The notes under the pieces are model-generated. The model was not told where the DNA came from. It saw only the letters and a program-made list of their open reading frames with translations, and searched no databases. A stretch of 15,038 nucleotides of DNA from CAYJRR01 sp964372275 [NCBI: uncultured bacterium] (GTDB lineage: Bacteria; CAYJRR01): contig CAYJRR010000100.1 of NCBI GenBank assembly GCA_964372275.1, positions 1-15,038 of the forward strand, read 5' to 3'. Shown in pieces: positions 1 through 7,404 of this stretch. Each line of letters opens with the position of its first letter. Position 1 is the first letter of the stretch. The translations under genes and the position numbers were made by a program.

Positions 1-792
1 GGTGTAGGTGAACGTCCCCCCCTCCACCGAGGGGAGGGCCGACAGCGCGCGCACCGCGCGGTCGTAGGTCCGGGCGTCGACGAGGCGCAGGTCCTTCACC
101 ACCGACGCCCTGCCGCTCCGGAGGATTTCGACGAACTCGGCGATCACCGCGTCGAACCGATCGGGATGGCCGGCGTGCGCGTGGAAGGTGTGTGGCCAGA
201 CGTCGACCTGTTCGAAACCGGCGGCACGAAGAAGGCCGAACATCTTCCGCCCGATGAACGGATCGCCGCCGAGCCGCCGCTGCGCCCGCGCGAACGCGCC
301 CCAGGTCCGCTCCAGCTCCGGGACGCGCGGCCAGACGAGGAAGCTCGAGTTCTCCACCTCCGCGGCCCAGAGGCTACCCCCGGGGCGAAGGACGCGCCGG
401 GCCTCCCCCAGCACGTCGCCGACGTCGGCGACGTGTTCGAAGAACCAGGAGGTGTAGACCAGGTCGAAGCGGTCGGCGGAGAACGGCAGGCTCGCGCCGT
501 CGGCGACGGCGAAGACGGCGCTTCCGGCCGGCGTTCGCCGCATCGCTTCGCGCGCCTGCAGGATCGACCGGTCGACCGCGGCGGGATGCGCCGCGCCGCG
601 CGAGACCAGGCGCCGGGTCATCGCCCCGATGCCGCAGCCGAGGTCGAGGACGCGGTCGGGATCGCGCGGCACCTCGACGCCGTCGAGCAACACGTCGGCG
701 ATGAAACCGGCCTGCCGTTCGAGGCGGTCGGCCTCCGTCCGCCCCCGTCCGTGGATGTAGGGATCGCCCACCGGCCGCCGACGGTAGCGCAT
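1..792 (-). CDS. Class I SAM-dependent methyltransferase (3' end beyond window)
   Basis: The reading frame is open for 264 codons from ATG 792 to the left edge, so the C-terminus is missing. Visible methyltransferase motifs are VLDLGCGIGAMT (about residues 48-59, SAM-binding motif I), an acidic D74 after the next strand, DGASLPFSADRFDLVYTSWF (motif II region, about 98-117) and VLRPGGSLW (134-142). This matches the Methyltransf_11/25 type of small-molecule or quinone/lipid methylases. The substrate cannot be read from sequence. ATG 792 is the only usable start: an in-frame TGA lies at 828-826 with no other start codon between. A GGAG sits only 1 nt upstream, too close for a normal ribosome site. 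It is divergent from the exporter gene at 879, with 86 bp between them. Confidence 0.85.
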   Translation of the reverse strand, partial: MRYRRRPVGDPYIHGRGRTEADRLERQAGFIADVLLDGVEVPRDPDRVLDLGCGIGAMTRRLVSRGAAHPAAVDRSILQAREAMRRTPAGSAVFAVADGASLPFSADRFDLVYTSWFFEHVADVGDVLGEARRVLRPGGSLWAAEVENSSFLVWPRVPELERTWGAFARAQRRLGGDPFIGRKMFGLLRAAGFEQVDVWPHTFHAHAGHPDRFDAVIAEFVEILRSGRASVVKDLRLVDARTYDRAVRALSALPSVEGGTFTYT

Positions 793-843
793 TCTCCACG
801 GTGGTTCGAGGGCGCGGAGCGGCCTTCATCGTCGGTTCGCCGG

Positions 844-872
844 TTGTCCAATTTCCATTTTCGACTTCTCAT
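844..872 (+). promoter_or_regulatory. Candidate sigma70-type promoter of the exporter gene, leaderless arrangement
   Basis: TTGTCC (844-849; 4 of 6 to TTGACA) and TCTCAT (867-872; 4 of 6 to TATAAT) are separated by exactly 17 bp in a patch clearly richer in A/T than its surroundings. The predicted transcription start, about 7 nt after the -10 box, falls on ATG 879. The gene has no Shine-Dalgarno sequence, which fits a leaderless mRNA. Both boxes are imperfect, so this is a suggestion supported mainly by its geometry and by two similar cases in the window. Confidence 0.4.
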
Positions 873-878
873 TGCGCG

Positions 879-1784
879 ATGACGGCCGAGAGCCGAGCCC
901 TCCTCTGGGCGGCGGCGGCGATCGTGCTCTGGGGGACGCTCGCGGCCGTGGTCGGCGACGCGCTGACCGGGGTGCGGGCGCCGTCGCTCGTCTTCTGGAC
1001 CTTCGTCTTCGCCGCCCCAACGTTGGTCGCCTGGGAGGTTCGCCGCGGCACCCCCGTGCGTGCCCTCGCCGTCGCGCCTCCGCCGATCGTCCTCCTCGGC
1101 CTGTGGGGGATCTTCGGCTACCACGCCGCGTTCTTCGAGGCGCTCGACCGCGCGCCGATCGTGGAGGCCAACCTCCTCAACTACCTTTGGCCGCTGCTGA
1201 TGGTGCTGCTGTCGCCCCTCCTGGCGCGCGAACCGGTCTCGTGGCCGGCGATCGGCGGGGCGGCGGTCGGGTTCGCCGGCGCCGCGCTCGTCGTCACGCA
1301 GGGGCGCACGCTGGCCGTCCGCCCGGAGCACGCCGGCGGCTACCTGCTCGCCGCGCTCGCCGCCCTGTCGTGGTCGTCGTTCTCGGTCCTGCTGAAGCGC
1401 GCCGGCCCGGCCGCCCAGGGGAAGATGGCGACCTTCGCGATGTGGTCCCTCGCGGCCGCCGCCGCCGGCGCGGCGCTTCGCGGCGGGTTGGCGCCGCCGC
1501 CGCCGCGCGCCCTGGCCGCCGCGGCGTGGGTCGGGATCGGGCCGATGGCGTTGGCGTTCGTCTGCTGGGATCGCGCGATGGCCACCGGCCGGGCATCGCG
1601 GATCGGCGCGCTCTCCTATCTCGACCCGCTTCTGTCGACCCTGTGCGTCGCCGCGTTCCTGGGGAGGTCGATCTCGGCCGCGTCCTGGACCGGGATGGCG
1701 CTGATCGTCGCCGGCGCCGCGGCGCCGAGCCTGTGGAAGCTCCGGCCATCGGCCGCCGGACCGCCCTCGCCGGCGGACGGCTAG
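879..1784 (+). CDS. DMT superfamily (EamA) inner-membrane exporter
   Basis: The product is a 301-residue, very hydrophobic protein with about ten predicted membrane helices arranged as two EamA repeats, the usual length for 10-TMS drug/metabolite transporters. Family-like segments are ANLLNYLWPLLMVLLSPLL near the end of the first repeat, and GALSYLDPLLSTL, where the second repeat carries the typical LSYL-P-LST pattern. The NYLWP segment recalls the YddG-like aromatic amino acid exporter branch, but I cannot fix the substrate. ATG 879 is chosen because it begins just before the first helix (WAAAAIVLW). An upstream in-frame start at 801 would add a non-hydrophobic tail that crosses the candidate promoter. 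A hairpin starts within its stop codon. Confidence 0.85.
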   Translation: MTAESRALLWAAAAIVLWGTLAAVVGDALTGVRAPSLVFWTFVFAAPTLVAWEVRRGTPVRALAVAPPPIVLLGLWGIFGYHAAFFEALDRAPIVEANLLNYLWPLLMVLLSPLLAREPVSWPAIGGAAVGFAGAALVVTQGRTLAVRPEHAGGYLLAALAALSWSSFSVLLKRAGPAAQGKMATFAMWSLAAAAAGAALRGGLAPPPPRALAAAAWVGIGPMALAFVCWDRAMATGRASRIGALSYLDPLLSTLCVAAFLGRSISAASWTGMALIVAGAAAPSLWKLRPSAAGPPSPADG

Positions 1785-1820
1785 GAGCCCGAAGGGCGTT
1801 GGCAAACGCCTACGGGCTCC
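1784..1820 (+). terminator. Strong hairpin at the 3' end of the exporter gene, no U-tract
   Basis: The left arm GGAGCCCGAAGGGCGTT pairs with the right arm AACGCCTACGGGCTCC around a GGCA loop. The outer 8 bp and inner 6 bp are perfect, with one small internal mismatch/bulge. The stem begins at the last base of the TAG stop. No T-run follows on either strand, so it is not a canonical intrinsic terminator. It could act as an mRNA 3' stabiliser or a U-tract-less terminator. Confidence 0.5.
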
Positions 1821-1865
1821 GATCGAGGATCCCAGGCCGCTCGAGGCGCGAAGCGCATGCCAAGT

Positions 1866-1885
1866 AGATGTCGTACGCGACATCT
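1866..1885. other. Perfect 8-bp hairpin with TACG loop
   Basis: AGATGTCG and CGACATCT flank the loop TACG, giving a perfect 8-bp stem. As RNA the loop is UACG, a member of the UNCG family of very stable tetraloops, although the closing pair here is G-C rather than the preferred C-G. It lies between the exporter hairpin and the PEGA-like gene, about 100 nt before that gene's start codon. There is no T-run after it. It may be a second-stage terminator of the exporter transcript or a DNA inverted-repeat binding site. Confidence 0.4.
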
Positions 1886-1910
1886 CGCCGGTCGCGCGTC
1901 TTGGAATCGA

Positions 1911-1937
1911 TTGACGCCCGCTCGGGGCCCTGAATAT
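1911..1937 (+). promoter_or_regulatory. Weak promoter candidate for the PEGA-like gene
   Basis: TTGACG (1911-1916; 5 of 6 to the -35 consensus) is followed after 15 bp by GAATAT (1932-1937; 3 of 6, including the key A2 and T6). The spacer is shorter than the 17-bp optimum. The predicted start near 1944 would leave a roughly 40-nt leader containing the GGAGG ribosome site at 1976-1980. Confidence 0.3.
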
Positions 1938-1986
1938 GTGCTCACCTTTCGTCGTCTCGTCCGGCAGAACCGAACGGAGGTCCTCC

Positions 1987-2850
1987 ATGCTCGACTCGCT
2001 GCTGATCGCCACCGTCCTCGTCGCCGCCCTGCCGGCGACCGCCGCGCCCGCCGGCCCCTCGATCCTCCACCTGAGCGCCGACAGGACGATGGCGTTGGTG
2101 CTCGTCGACGGCGCGCCGATCGACGGCAGCGACTGCCCATCGCCGAAGGCGTGCGACGTCGTCGAGCTCGCCCCCGGTGTGCACGAGATCGAGATCCGCA
2201 CGGGGATGTTCGGCACCAAAGGCGCGATCCGCGGGCGGATCGAGGTCGCGGCGAACGCCGAGGTGTGGGCCAAGGCGACGAAGGACCGGATCGAGGTCTA
2301 CAACACCCAACCGCGCGCGCTCCCGGCCGACGTCGCGATGGCGGCGGTGCCCGTCACGTCGCAGTCGACGACCACCACCGTCACGCAACGCGTCGGAAAT
2401 CCGGGCGGACTCTCGGCCGGCGTCTCGTTCGTCGATCCGGCGACCGGTGAGCCGGTGTCGATCCATGCCGGATTCTCGATCGTCGGCGGCCCGTCTGCGA
2501 CCGTCACCGAGTCGGTGACGACCACCACGACCGTCTCCGCGCCGCCCCCCGTCGCGGTGTCGGGGCCGGCCGGGATGATCGAGCTGACGTCGCAGGACGG
2601 CGAATCGTTCACCGTCTATCTCGACGGGAAGAAGGTCGGCACCTTCAACGGGCTCGAGGGGCAGTCGATCAAGGTGAAGAAGGTCGCCCCCGGCGAGCAC
2701 ACCCTGACCATCAAGGACTTCATGGAGGAGGACGTCTGGACCACCGGACGGCTCTACATGGATCCGGGGTTCACGCTCAAGATGGGGGTCGACGAAGGGG
2801 CCGGCGTCGAGGCGTTCAACAACGCCGGCGCCTGGCAGCCGACGCGGTAG
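1987..2850 (+). CDS. Secreted protein with two PEGA-like beta modules
   Basis: The product has 287 residues from ATG 1987, chosen because GGAGG lies 6 nt upstream and a signal peptide begins directly: MLDS, a hydrophobic core (LLIATVLVAALP) and a likely cut after the Ala-rich ATAAPA at about residue 20-22. Two similar beta-rich modules follow. Residues about 35-105 carry LVLVDGAPI and LAPGVHEIEI; residues about 205-275 carry FTVYLDGKKVGTF and VAPGEHTLTIKD. The xVxLDG...xxPGxHxL pattern is that of PEGA-type surface domains. The modules are joined by a low-complexity linker with two Thr-runs (STTTTVT near 128, VTTTTTVS near 177). C50 and C56 in module one could form a disulphide. I infer a periplasmic or surface structural role; no enzyme motif is visible. 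Confidence 0.75.
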   Translation: MLDSLLIATVLVAALPATAAPAGPSILHLSADRTMALVLVDGAPIDGSDCPSPKACDVVELAPGVHEIEIRTGMFGTKGAIRGRIEVAANAEVWAKATKDRIEVYNTQPRALPADVAMAAVPVTSQSTTTTVTQRVGNPGGLSAGVSFVDPATGEPVSIHAGFSIVGGPSATVTESVTTTTTVSAPPPVAVSGPAGMIELTSQDGESFTVYLDGKKVGTFNGLEGQSIKVKKVAPGEHTLTIKDFMEEDVWTTGRLYMDPGFTLKMGVDEGAGVEAFNNAGAWQPTR

Positions 2851-2858
2851 GCGTTGCA

Positions 2859-2873
2859 TGCCGCGATGCGGCA
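2859..2873 (+). terminator. Short GC hairpin after the PEGA-like gene
   Basis: TGCCGC, loop GAT, GCGGCA form a perfect 6-bp stem 8 nt after the stop codon and 12 nt before the lipA -35 box. No T-run follows, so termination is uncertain. It may only mark the transcript end or insulate the next promoter. Confidence 0.25.
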
Positions 2874-2884
2874 GCCGCCTTGCC

Positions 2885-2912
2885 TTGACCGAGGGTCGGT
2901 CGCCGCTATACT
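2885..2912 (+). promoter_or_regulatory. Strong sigma70-type promoter of the lipA-bkd operon
   Basis: TTGACC (2885-2890; 5 of 6) and TATACT (2907-2912; 5 of 6) are separated by 16 bp. This is the best consensus promoter in the window. The transcription start should fall at about 2918-2920, only 2-4 nt before the TTG chosen as the lipA start, so the operon mRNA would be essentially leaderless. Confidence 0.7.
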
Positions 2913-2921
2913 GCGGAGCCC

Positions 2922-3902
2922 TTGGACGATCGCCTGATAACCCTCGGAAAACCGGGATCTGGCACGGTTTGCGGATCGCTCGCCCGCCCCGGCGCGCCCG
3001 ACCCGGCCGGGCGAAAGCCGTCCTGGCTGAAGATGACCCTGCCGGCGGGTGACGACTACCGGCGAACGCGCGAAACGATCCACGGACTCGGTCTCCACAC
3101 CGTCTGTGAAGAGGCGCGCTGCCCCAACGTCGGCGAGTGCTGGAGCGCCGGGACGGCGACGATCATGCTCCTCGGCGACACCTGCACCCGCGGCTGCCGC
3201 TTTTGCAATGTGAAGACGGGGAATCCGGGCGGGATCGTCGACGCCGACGAGCCGGCGCGCGTCGGAGAGGCCGTCGCGCGGATGGGGCTGACCTACGTGG
3301 TGCTGACCACCGTCGACCGCGACGACCTCGCCGACGGGGGCGCGGCGCACATCGCCGCTACCGTCGAAACGATCAAGCGGCTCCGTCCCGAGATGCTCGT
3401 CGAGGCGCTGGTGGGGGACTTCCGCGGCGACCCGCGCGGCGTCCGGGCGGTGATCGACGGCGGCCCCGACGTCTACGCGCACAACCTGGAGACGGTGGAG
3501 CGGCTGACGCGCCGCGTGCGCGATGTGCGTATGACCTACCGCCAATCGCTCGGGACGCTGGTCGAAGCCAAGCGCCACCGCCCGGAGATCGTGACCAAGT
3601 CGTCGCTGATGCTGGGGCTCGGCGAGACCGAAGAGGAGGTCCTGCAGTCGATGAAGGACCTCCTCGACGCCGGCGTCGAGGTGCTGACCCTCGGGCAGTA
3701 CCTGCGGCCGTCGACGTGGCACCTGCCGGTCGAGCGATACGTCCCGCCCGACGAGTTCGACGACTGGAAGGCCGAAGGGGAGTCGCTGGGATTCGCCTAC
3801 GTCGCGTCCGGACCGCTCGTCCGCAGCTCCTACAAGGCGGGCGAATATTTCCTCGAAAACCTGCTGCACCGACGGCGGAGCGAGAATGGCCGTGTCCCGT
3901 AG
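2922..3902 (+). CDS. lipA: Lipoyl synthase (radical SAM)
   Basis: LipA inserts two sulphurs into protein-bound octanoyl chains to make lipoyl groups, the swinging-arm cofactor of E2 encoded three genes downstream. All hallmarks are present: the auxiliary-cluster motif C62-x4-C67-x5-C73 ([12 protein letters not shown]), the radical-SAM motif C88-x3-C92-x2-C95 (CTRGCRFC), and the C-terminal RSSYKAGE, whose serine is the known fourth ligand of the auxiliary cluster. Length is 326 residues, normal for the family. The start is unusual. The conserved RKPSWLK (residues 31-37) requires initiation upstream of ATG 3033, an in-frame TGA lies at 2886, and the only common start codon between is TTG 2922, which lacks a properly spaced Shine-Dalgarno. 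The 3' end overlaps the E1-alpha gene by 17 nt, implying translational coupling. Confidence 0.95.
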   Translation: MDDRLITLGKPGSGTVCGSLARPGAPDPAGRKPSWLKMTLPAGDDYRRTRETIHGLGLHTVCEEARCPNVGECWSAGTATIMLLGDTCTRGCRFCNVKTGNPGGIVDADEPARVGEAVARMGLTYVVLTTVDRDDLADGGAAHIAATVETIKRLRPEMLVEALVGDFRGDPRGVRAVIDGGPDVYAHNLETVERLTRRVRDVRMTYRQSLGTLVEAKRHRPEIVTKSSLMLGLGETEEEVLQSMKDLLDAGVEVLTLGQYLRPSTWHLPVERYVPPDEFDDWKAEGESLGFAYVASGPLVRSSYKAGEYFLENLLHRRRSENGRVP

Positions 3903-5061
3903 AGAGATCGACGCCAAGTTGAAGGCCGCCAAGACCCTGAAGGTGGTCAACGGCAAGGACCACCCCGCGCCCGCCGTGGCGCCCGGGATGCTCTCCCTGC
4001 TTCGCGAGGACGGGACGCTCGACGTGGCGAGCGCGCCGAAGCTCTCGGAGGTGCGTGTCCGCGAGCTGTACCGGCTGATGGTCACCAACCGCCTCCTCGA
4101 CGAGCGGCTGACGACGCTGCAGCGGCAGGGGCGGATCGGCTTCCACATCGGCTCGGTCGGCGAAGAGGCGGCGATCATCGGCTCGGCGGCGGCGATCGAC
4201 GCCGACGACTGGCTCTTCCCCTGCTACCGCGAGGCGGGTGCGGCGCTGCTGCGCGGGATGAGCATGGAGTCGCTGGTCCACAACATGTTCGGCAACGCGA
4301 ACGATCCGGTGAAGGGGCGGCAGATGCCCTGCCACTGGTTCGACCGCGAGCACAGGATGCCGTCGGTCAGCTCGCCGATCGGCACGCAGATCAGCCACGC
4401 GGTCGGCGCCGGGATGGCGGCGCGCATCAAGGGGGAGAAGACCGTTTCGCTCGTCTACTTCGGCGAAGGGGCGACCTCCTCCAACGAGTTCCACGTCGGT
4501 TGCAACTTCGCCGGCGTCTTCAAGGCGCCGGTGGTGCTCCTGTGCCGCAACAATCATTGGGCGATCTCGGTGCCGCTGTCCCGCCAAACCGCCTCCGACG
4601 GGATCGCGGTCAAGGCTTTGGCCTACGGGATCGCGGGGGTGCGCGTCGACGGAAACGACCTGTTCGCCGTCTTCAAGGCGACGCGCGAGGCGGCGGAACG
4701 AGCGCGGGCCGGGCAGGGGGCGACGCTGATCGAGGCGGTGACCTATCGGCTCGGAGGGCACTCCACGTCCGACGACCCGCGCGTCTATCGCAAGGAGTCG
4801 GAGGTCGCACCGTGGACCCGGAGGGATCCGATCGACCGGCTCCAGAACTACCTTCGCAAGAAGGGCTGGTTCGACGAGGCGGTCGACCGCAAGATGCGCG
4901 ACCGGGTCCAGGAGGAGATCCAGGCCGCGGTGGCGAAGGCCGAAGCCGTGCCGCCGCCGCCGGTGGAGTCGATCTTCGAAGACGTCTATGCCGACGTTCC
5001 GCGGAACCTGATCGAGCAACGCGAGGAGCTTGCAAGGGCGCCTCGCTGGAAGGGGCACTAG
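3886..5061 (+). CDS. bkdAA: 2-oxo acid dehydrogenase E1 alpha subunit, branched-chain (BCKDHA-like) type
   Basis: This is the thiamine diphosphate (TPP)-binding subunit that, with E1-beta, decarboxylates the 2-oxo acid and reductively acylates E2. The product is 391 residues. The TPP/Mg motif reads GEG (193-195) ... RNN (221-223), followed by HWAISVP; the glutamate in place of GDG and the preceding CRNN are features I recall from animal BCKDHA. The flexible active-site loop HSTSDD (292-297) and [18 protein letters not shown] and VRVDGND are also family typical. A roughly 50-residue basic N-terminal extension precedes the conserved core. ATG 3886 has GGAG 5 nt upstream, inside the end of lipA. 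Paralogous to the gene at 7405. The branched-chain assignment rests on motif similarity; pyruvate use is not excluded. Confidence 0.88.
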   Translation: MAVSRREIDAKLKAAKTLKVVNGKDHPAPAVAPGMLSLLREDGTLDVASAPKLSEVRVRELYRLMVTNRLLDERLTTLQRQGRIGFHIGSVGEEAAIIGSAAAIDADDWLFPCYREAGAALLRGMSMESLVHNMFGNANDPVKGRQMPCHWFDREHRMPSVSSPIGTQISHAVGAGMAARIKGEKTVSLVYFGEGATSSNEFHVGCNFAGVFKAPVVLLCRNNHWAISVPLSRQTASDGIAVKALAYGIAGVRVDGNDLFAVFKATREAAERARAGQGATLIEAVTYRLGGHSTSDDPRVYRKESEVAPWTRRDPIDRLQNYLRKKGWFDEAVDRKMRDRVQEEIQAAVAKAEAVPPPPVESIFEDVYADVPRNLIEQREELARAPRWKGH

Positions 5062-5064
5062 CCG

Positions 5065-6045
5065 ATGCCGGTCTTCAACATGATCCAGGCGGTGAACGAC
5101 GCGCTTCGCCTCGAGATGGCGCGCGATCCGAACGTCGTCCTCTTGGGGGAGGACATCGGGAAGTTCGGCGGCGTCTTCCGTGCGACGCAAGGGCTCTACG
5201 AGGAGTACGGCGCCGAGCGTGTGATCGACACGCCGCTGGCGGAGGGCGGGATCGTCGGCGTCGCCGTCGGGATGGCGCTCTACGGGCTCAGACCGGTGCC
5301 GGAGATCCAGTTCGCCGACTTCATCTGGCCGGCGTTCGACCAGATCACCTCCGAGGTGGCGAAGTACCGCTACCGGTCGGCCGGGCAGTACACCGTGCCG
5401 ATGGTGATCCGCACGCCGGTGGGGGGCGGGATCAAGGGGGGCCTCTACCATTCGCAATCGCCGGAGACCTACTTCGTCCACACAGCCGGTTTGAAGGTGG
5501 TGATCCCCAGCAATCCCTACGACGCGAAGGGGATGCTGCTCAGCGCCATCCGCGATGAAGATCCGGTCCTGTTCTTCGAGCCCAAGCGCATCTACCGATC
5601 GGCGAAAGGCGAGGTGCCGGAGGGGGACTACACCGTTCCGCTGGGGAAGGCGGCGGTGGCGCGCGAAGGGAAGGACGTGACGCTGATCTCGTGGGGGGCG
5701 ATGGTCCACGAGGCGCTCGACGCCGCATCGCAGGCGGCGGACCGCGGGATCGACTGCGAGGTGATCGACCTTCGCAGCCTGGTGCCCCTCGACCTCGACG
5801 CGATCCTCGAATCGGTGAAGAAGACCGGGCGGGTGGTGATCGTGCACGAGGCGGCGAAGACCAACGGGTTCGGGGGCGAGCTGGTGGCGCTGATCAACGA
5901 GCACGCCTTCCCGTGGCTCATGGCGCCGCCCAAGCGCGTGACCGGGTGGGATACGCCGTTCCCCTACACCCTGGAGATGGAGTACCTGCCGAGGGCGCCG
6001 CGCATCCTGCTCGGCCTCGAGGAGACGGTCGGATACGTGGCGTGA
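5065..6045 (+). CDS. bkdAB: 2-oxo acid dehydrogenase E1 beta subunit, branched-chain type
   Basis: This is the transketolase-like partner of E1-alpha in the alpha2beta2 decarboxylase. The product has 326 residues, normal length. The N-terminal Pyr domain contains LLGEDIGKFGGVFR, in which E29 should be the glutamate that activates TPP, and EIQFADFIWPAFDQI. YHSQSPE carries H129. The C-terminal transketolase domain (about 200-320) has VIDLRSLVPLD and GRVVIVHEA. The GGVFR, EIQFAD and HSQSPE segments resemble branched-chain (BCKDHB) rather than pyruvate-specific E1-beta subunits, as far as I can judge from memory. It starts 3 nt after the E1-alpha stop, with GGAAGGGG 9 nt upstream. It is the only E1-beta in the window and would have to serve both E1-alpha subunits. 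Confidence 0.92.
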   Translation: MPVFNMIQAVNDALRLEMARDPNVVLLGEDIGKFGGVFRATQGLYEEYGAERVIDTPLAEGGIVGVAVGMALYGLRPVPEIQFADFIWPAFDQITSEVAKYRYRSAGQYTVPMVIRTPVGGGIKGGLYHSQSPETYFVHTAGLKVVIPSNPYDAKGMLLSAIRDEDPVLFFEPKRIYRSAKGEVPEGDYTVPLGKAAVAREGKDVTLISWGAMVHEALDAASQAADRGIDCEVIDLRSLVPLDLDAILESVKKTGRVVIVHEAAKTNGFGGELVALINEHAFPWLMAPPKRVTGWDTPFPYTLEMEYLPRAPRILLGLEETVGYVA

Positions 6046-6065
6046 GCGGAAAGCGAGGGGCTCAA

Positions 6066-7400
6066 GTGGCGACGTTCGAGTTCAAGCTGCCGGACATCGG
6101 CGAGGGCGTGGTCGAAGGGGAGATCGTCAAGTGGCTGATCAAGCCCGGTGACACGGTGGTCGAGGACCAGCCGATGGTCGAGGTGATGACCGACAAGGCG
6201 ACGGTCACCATTCCGAGCCCCAAGGCGGGGAAGGTGGTGAAGACGGTCGGCCGGGAAGGGGAGATCGCCAAGGTCCACCACACCCTGGTTGTGCTCGACG
6301 TCGAGGCGGGTGCGCCGGCGAAGGGAAATGGAGCGGCGAAGGCCGACGCGCCACGTCCGGCCCCGGCCCGGGAGGGGGAGGCGGCGCGCGAGACGCGCGG
6401 CGCCGGGGAGGCGCCCCGACCCGCCGGCCGCGGCGAGGGCGGCCGGCCGGCGATCGCCGCCGTCCCCGCGCCGGCGGCGGAGCGCGTGCTGGCGACCCCG
6501 GCGACGCGACGCTACGCGCGCGAAGCCGGCGTCGACCTGGCGGCGGTGCGCGGAACGGGGGAGTCGGGGAGAGTGACGATGGAGGACGTGCGCGCCGCCG
6601 CGGGAGGGGGCGTCAGCGCGTTCGGCGGCGGTCCGGCCGCGCGTCCTGCCGCTCCGGCGGCCGCCCCCGCCGGATACGCGGCCCCCGCGTTGCGGGCGGT
6701 CTCCGCCGGGGGGGAGGAGCGGATTCCGGTGCGCGGGCTGCGCAAGAAGATCGCCGAGAAGATGGCGCTGTCGAAGCAGCACGCGGCCCACTTCACCTTC
6801 GTCGAGGAGTGCGACGTCACCCAGCTCGTCGAGGCCAAGGATCGCATCCAGAAGAGCGGGATCGAGATCACCTACCTGCCGTTCATCATGAAGGCGATCG
6901 TCGCCGCGCTGAAGCGCTTCCCGACGGTCAACGCCGTCTACGACGAGGCGAAGAACGAGCTGGTGGTGAAGCGTTACTACAACTTTGGGATCGGGGTCGC
7001 GACCGACGCGGGGTTGTCGGTGGTGGTGGTGCACGACGTCGACAAGCGCTCGATCCGCGAGATCGCCGGCGAGCTCAAGCGGCTGTCGGCCGACGCGCGC
7101 GCCGGAAAGTCGTCGATGGCCGACGTCACCGGCTCGACCTTCACCATCACCAGCCTGGGGAGCCAGGGCGGGGTGCTGGCGACGCCGGTGATCAACTACC
7201 CGGAGGTGGCGATCCTCGGGATCCACAAGATCAAGGAGACGCCGGTGGTGCGCGACGGGCAGATCGTGATCCGCAAGGTGATGAACCTCTCCGCCAGCTT
7301 CGACCACCGGATGATCGACGGCCACGTCGGCGCCGCGTTCGTCTACGAGGTGATCAAGTACCTCGAAGACCCGAACCTGCTCTTCGTGGAGATGGTGTAG
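6066..7400 (+). CDS. bkdB: Dihydrolipoamide acyltransferase E2 with one lipoyl domain
   Basis: E2 accepts the acyl group from E1 on its lipoyl arm and passes it to CoA. The product has 444 residues from GTG 6066, with GAGGGG 5 nt upstream; the open frame continues upstream to 5691 but that part lies within E1-beta. Domains in order are: one biotinyl/lipoyl domain (1-79) with the lipoylated K44 in MTDKATVTIPSP; a long Ala/Pro/Gly/Arg-rich linker (about 80-140); a peripheral subunit-binding domain (about 141-178, ATPATRRYAREAGVDLAAVR); a second linker; and the catalytic core (about 219-444) with the active-site DHRMIDG (D413, H414, D418). The lipoyl segment is of the branched-chain/BkdB type. 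The lipoyl lysine would be a target of the LipA at the operon head. Confidence 0.92.
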   Translation: MATFEFKLPDIGEGVVEGEIVKWLIKPGDTVVEDQPMVEVMTDKATVTIPSPKAGKVVKTVGREGEIAKVHHTLVVLDVEAGAPAKGNGAAKADAPRPAPAREGEAARETRGAGEAPRPAGRGEGGRPAIAAVPAPAAERVLATPATRRYAREAGVDLAAVRGTGESGRVTMEDVRAAAGGGVSAFGGGPAARPAAPAAAPAGYAAPALRAVSAGGEERIPVRGLRKKIAEKMALSKQHAAHFTFVEECDVTQLVEAKDRIQKSGIEITYLPFIMKAIVAALKRFPTVNAVYDEAKNELVVKRYYNFGIGVATDAGLSVVVVHDVDKRSIREIAGELKRLSADARAGKSSMADVTGSTFTITSLGSQGGVLATPVINYPEVAILGIHKIKETPVVRDGQIVIRKVMNLSASFDHRMIDGHVGAAFVYEVIKYLEDPNLLFVEMV

Positions 7401-7404
7401 CGCG

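Noticed and set aside
618-2273. A 551-codon minus-strand open frame across the methyltransferase, exporter and PEGA-like gene
   Set aside because: It overlaps real genes on both strands, is Arg-rich, and has no recognisable domain; the methyltransferase frame is a different one.
4480-4580. Glu in the E1-alpha GEG motif as a sign of an inactive enzyme
   Set aside because: Animal BCKDHA, as I recall it, also has GEG with CRNN, and the rest of the thiamine site and active-site loop is intact, so it is more likely a subtype marker.
3373-5904. An 843-codon minus-strand open frame across lipA, E1-alpha and E1-beta
   Set aside because: It is antisense to well-supported dehydrogenase genes and has a His/Arg/Asp-rich composition typical of a codon-shadow frame.
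5691-6065. N-terminal extension of E2 by 125 residues
   Set aside because: This part lies inside E1-beta and is low-complexity. The lipoyl domain begins immediately after GTG 6066, which has a GAGGGG ribosome site.
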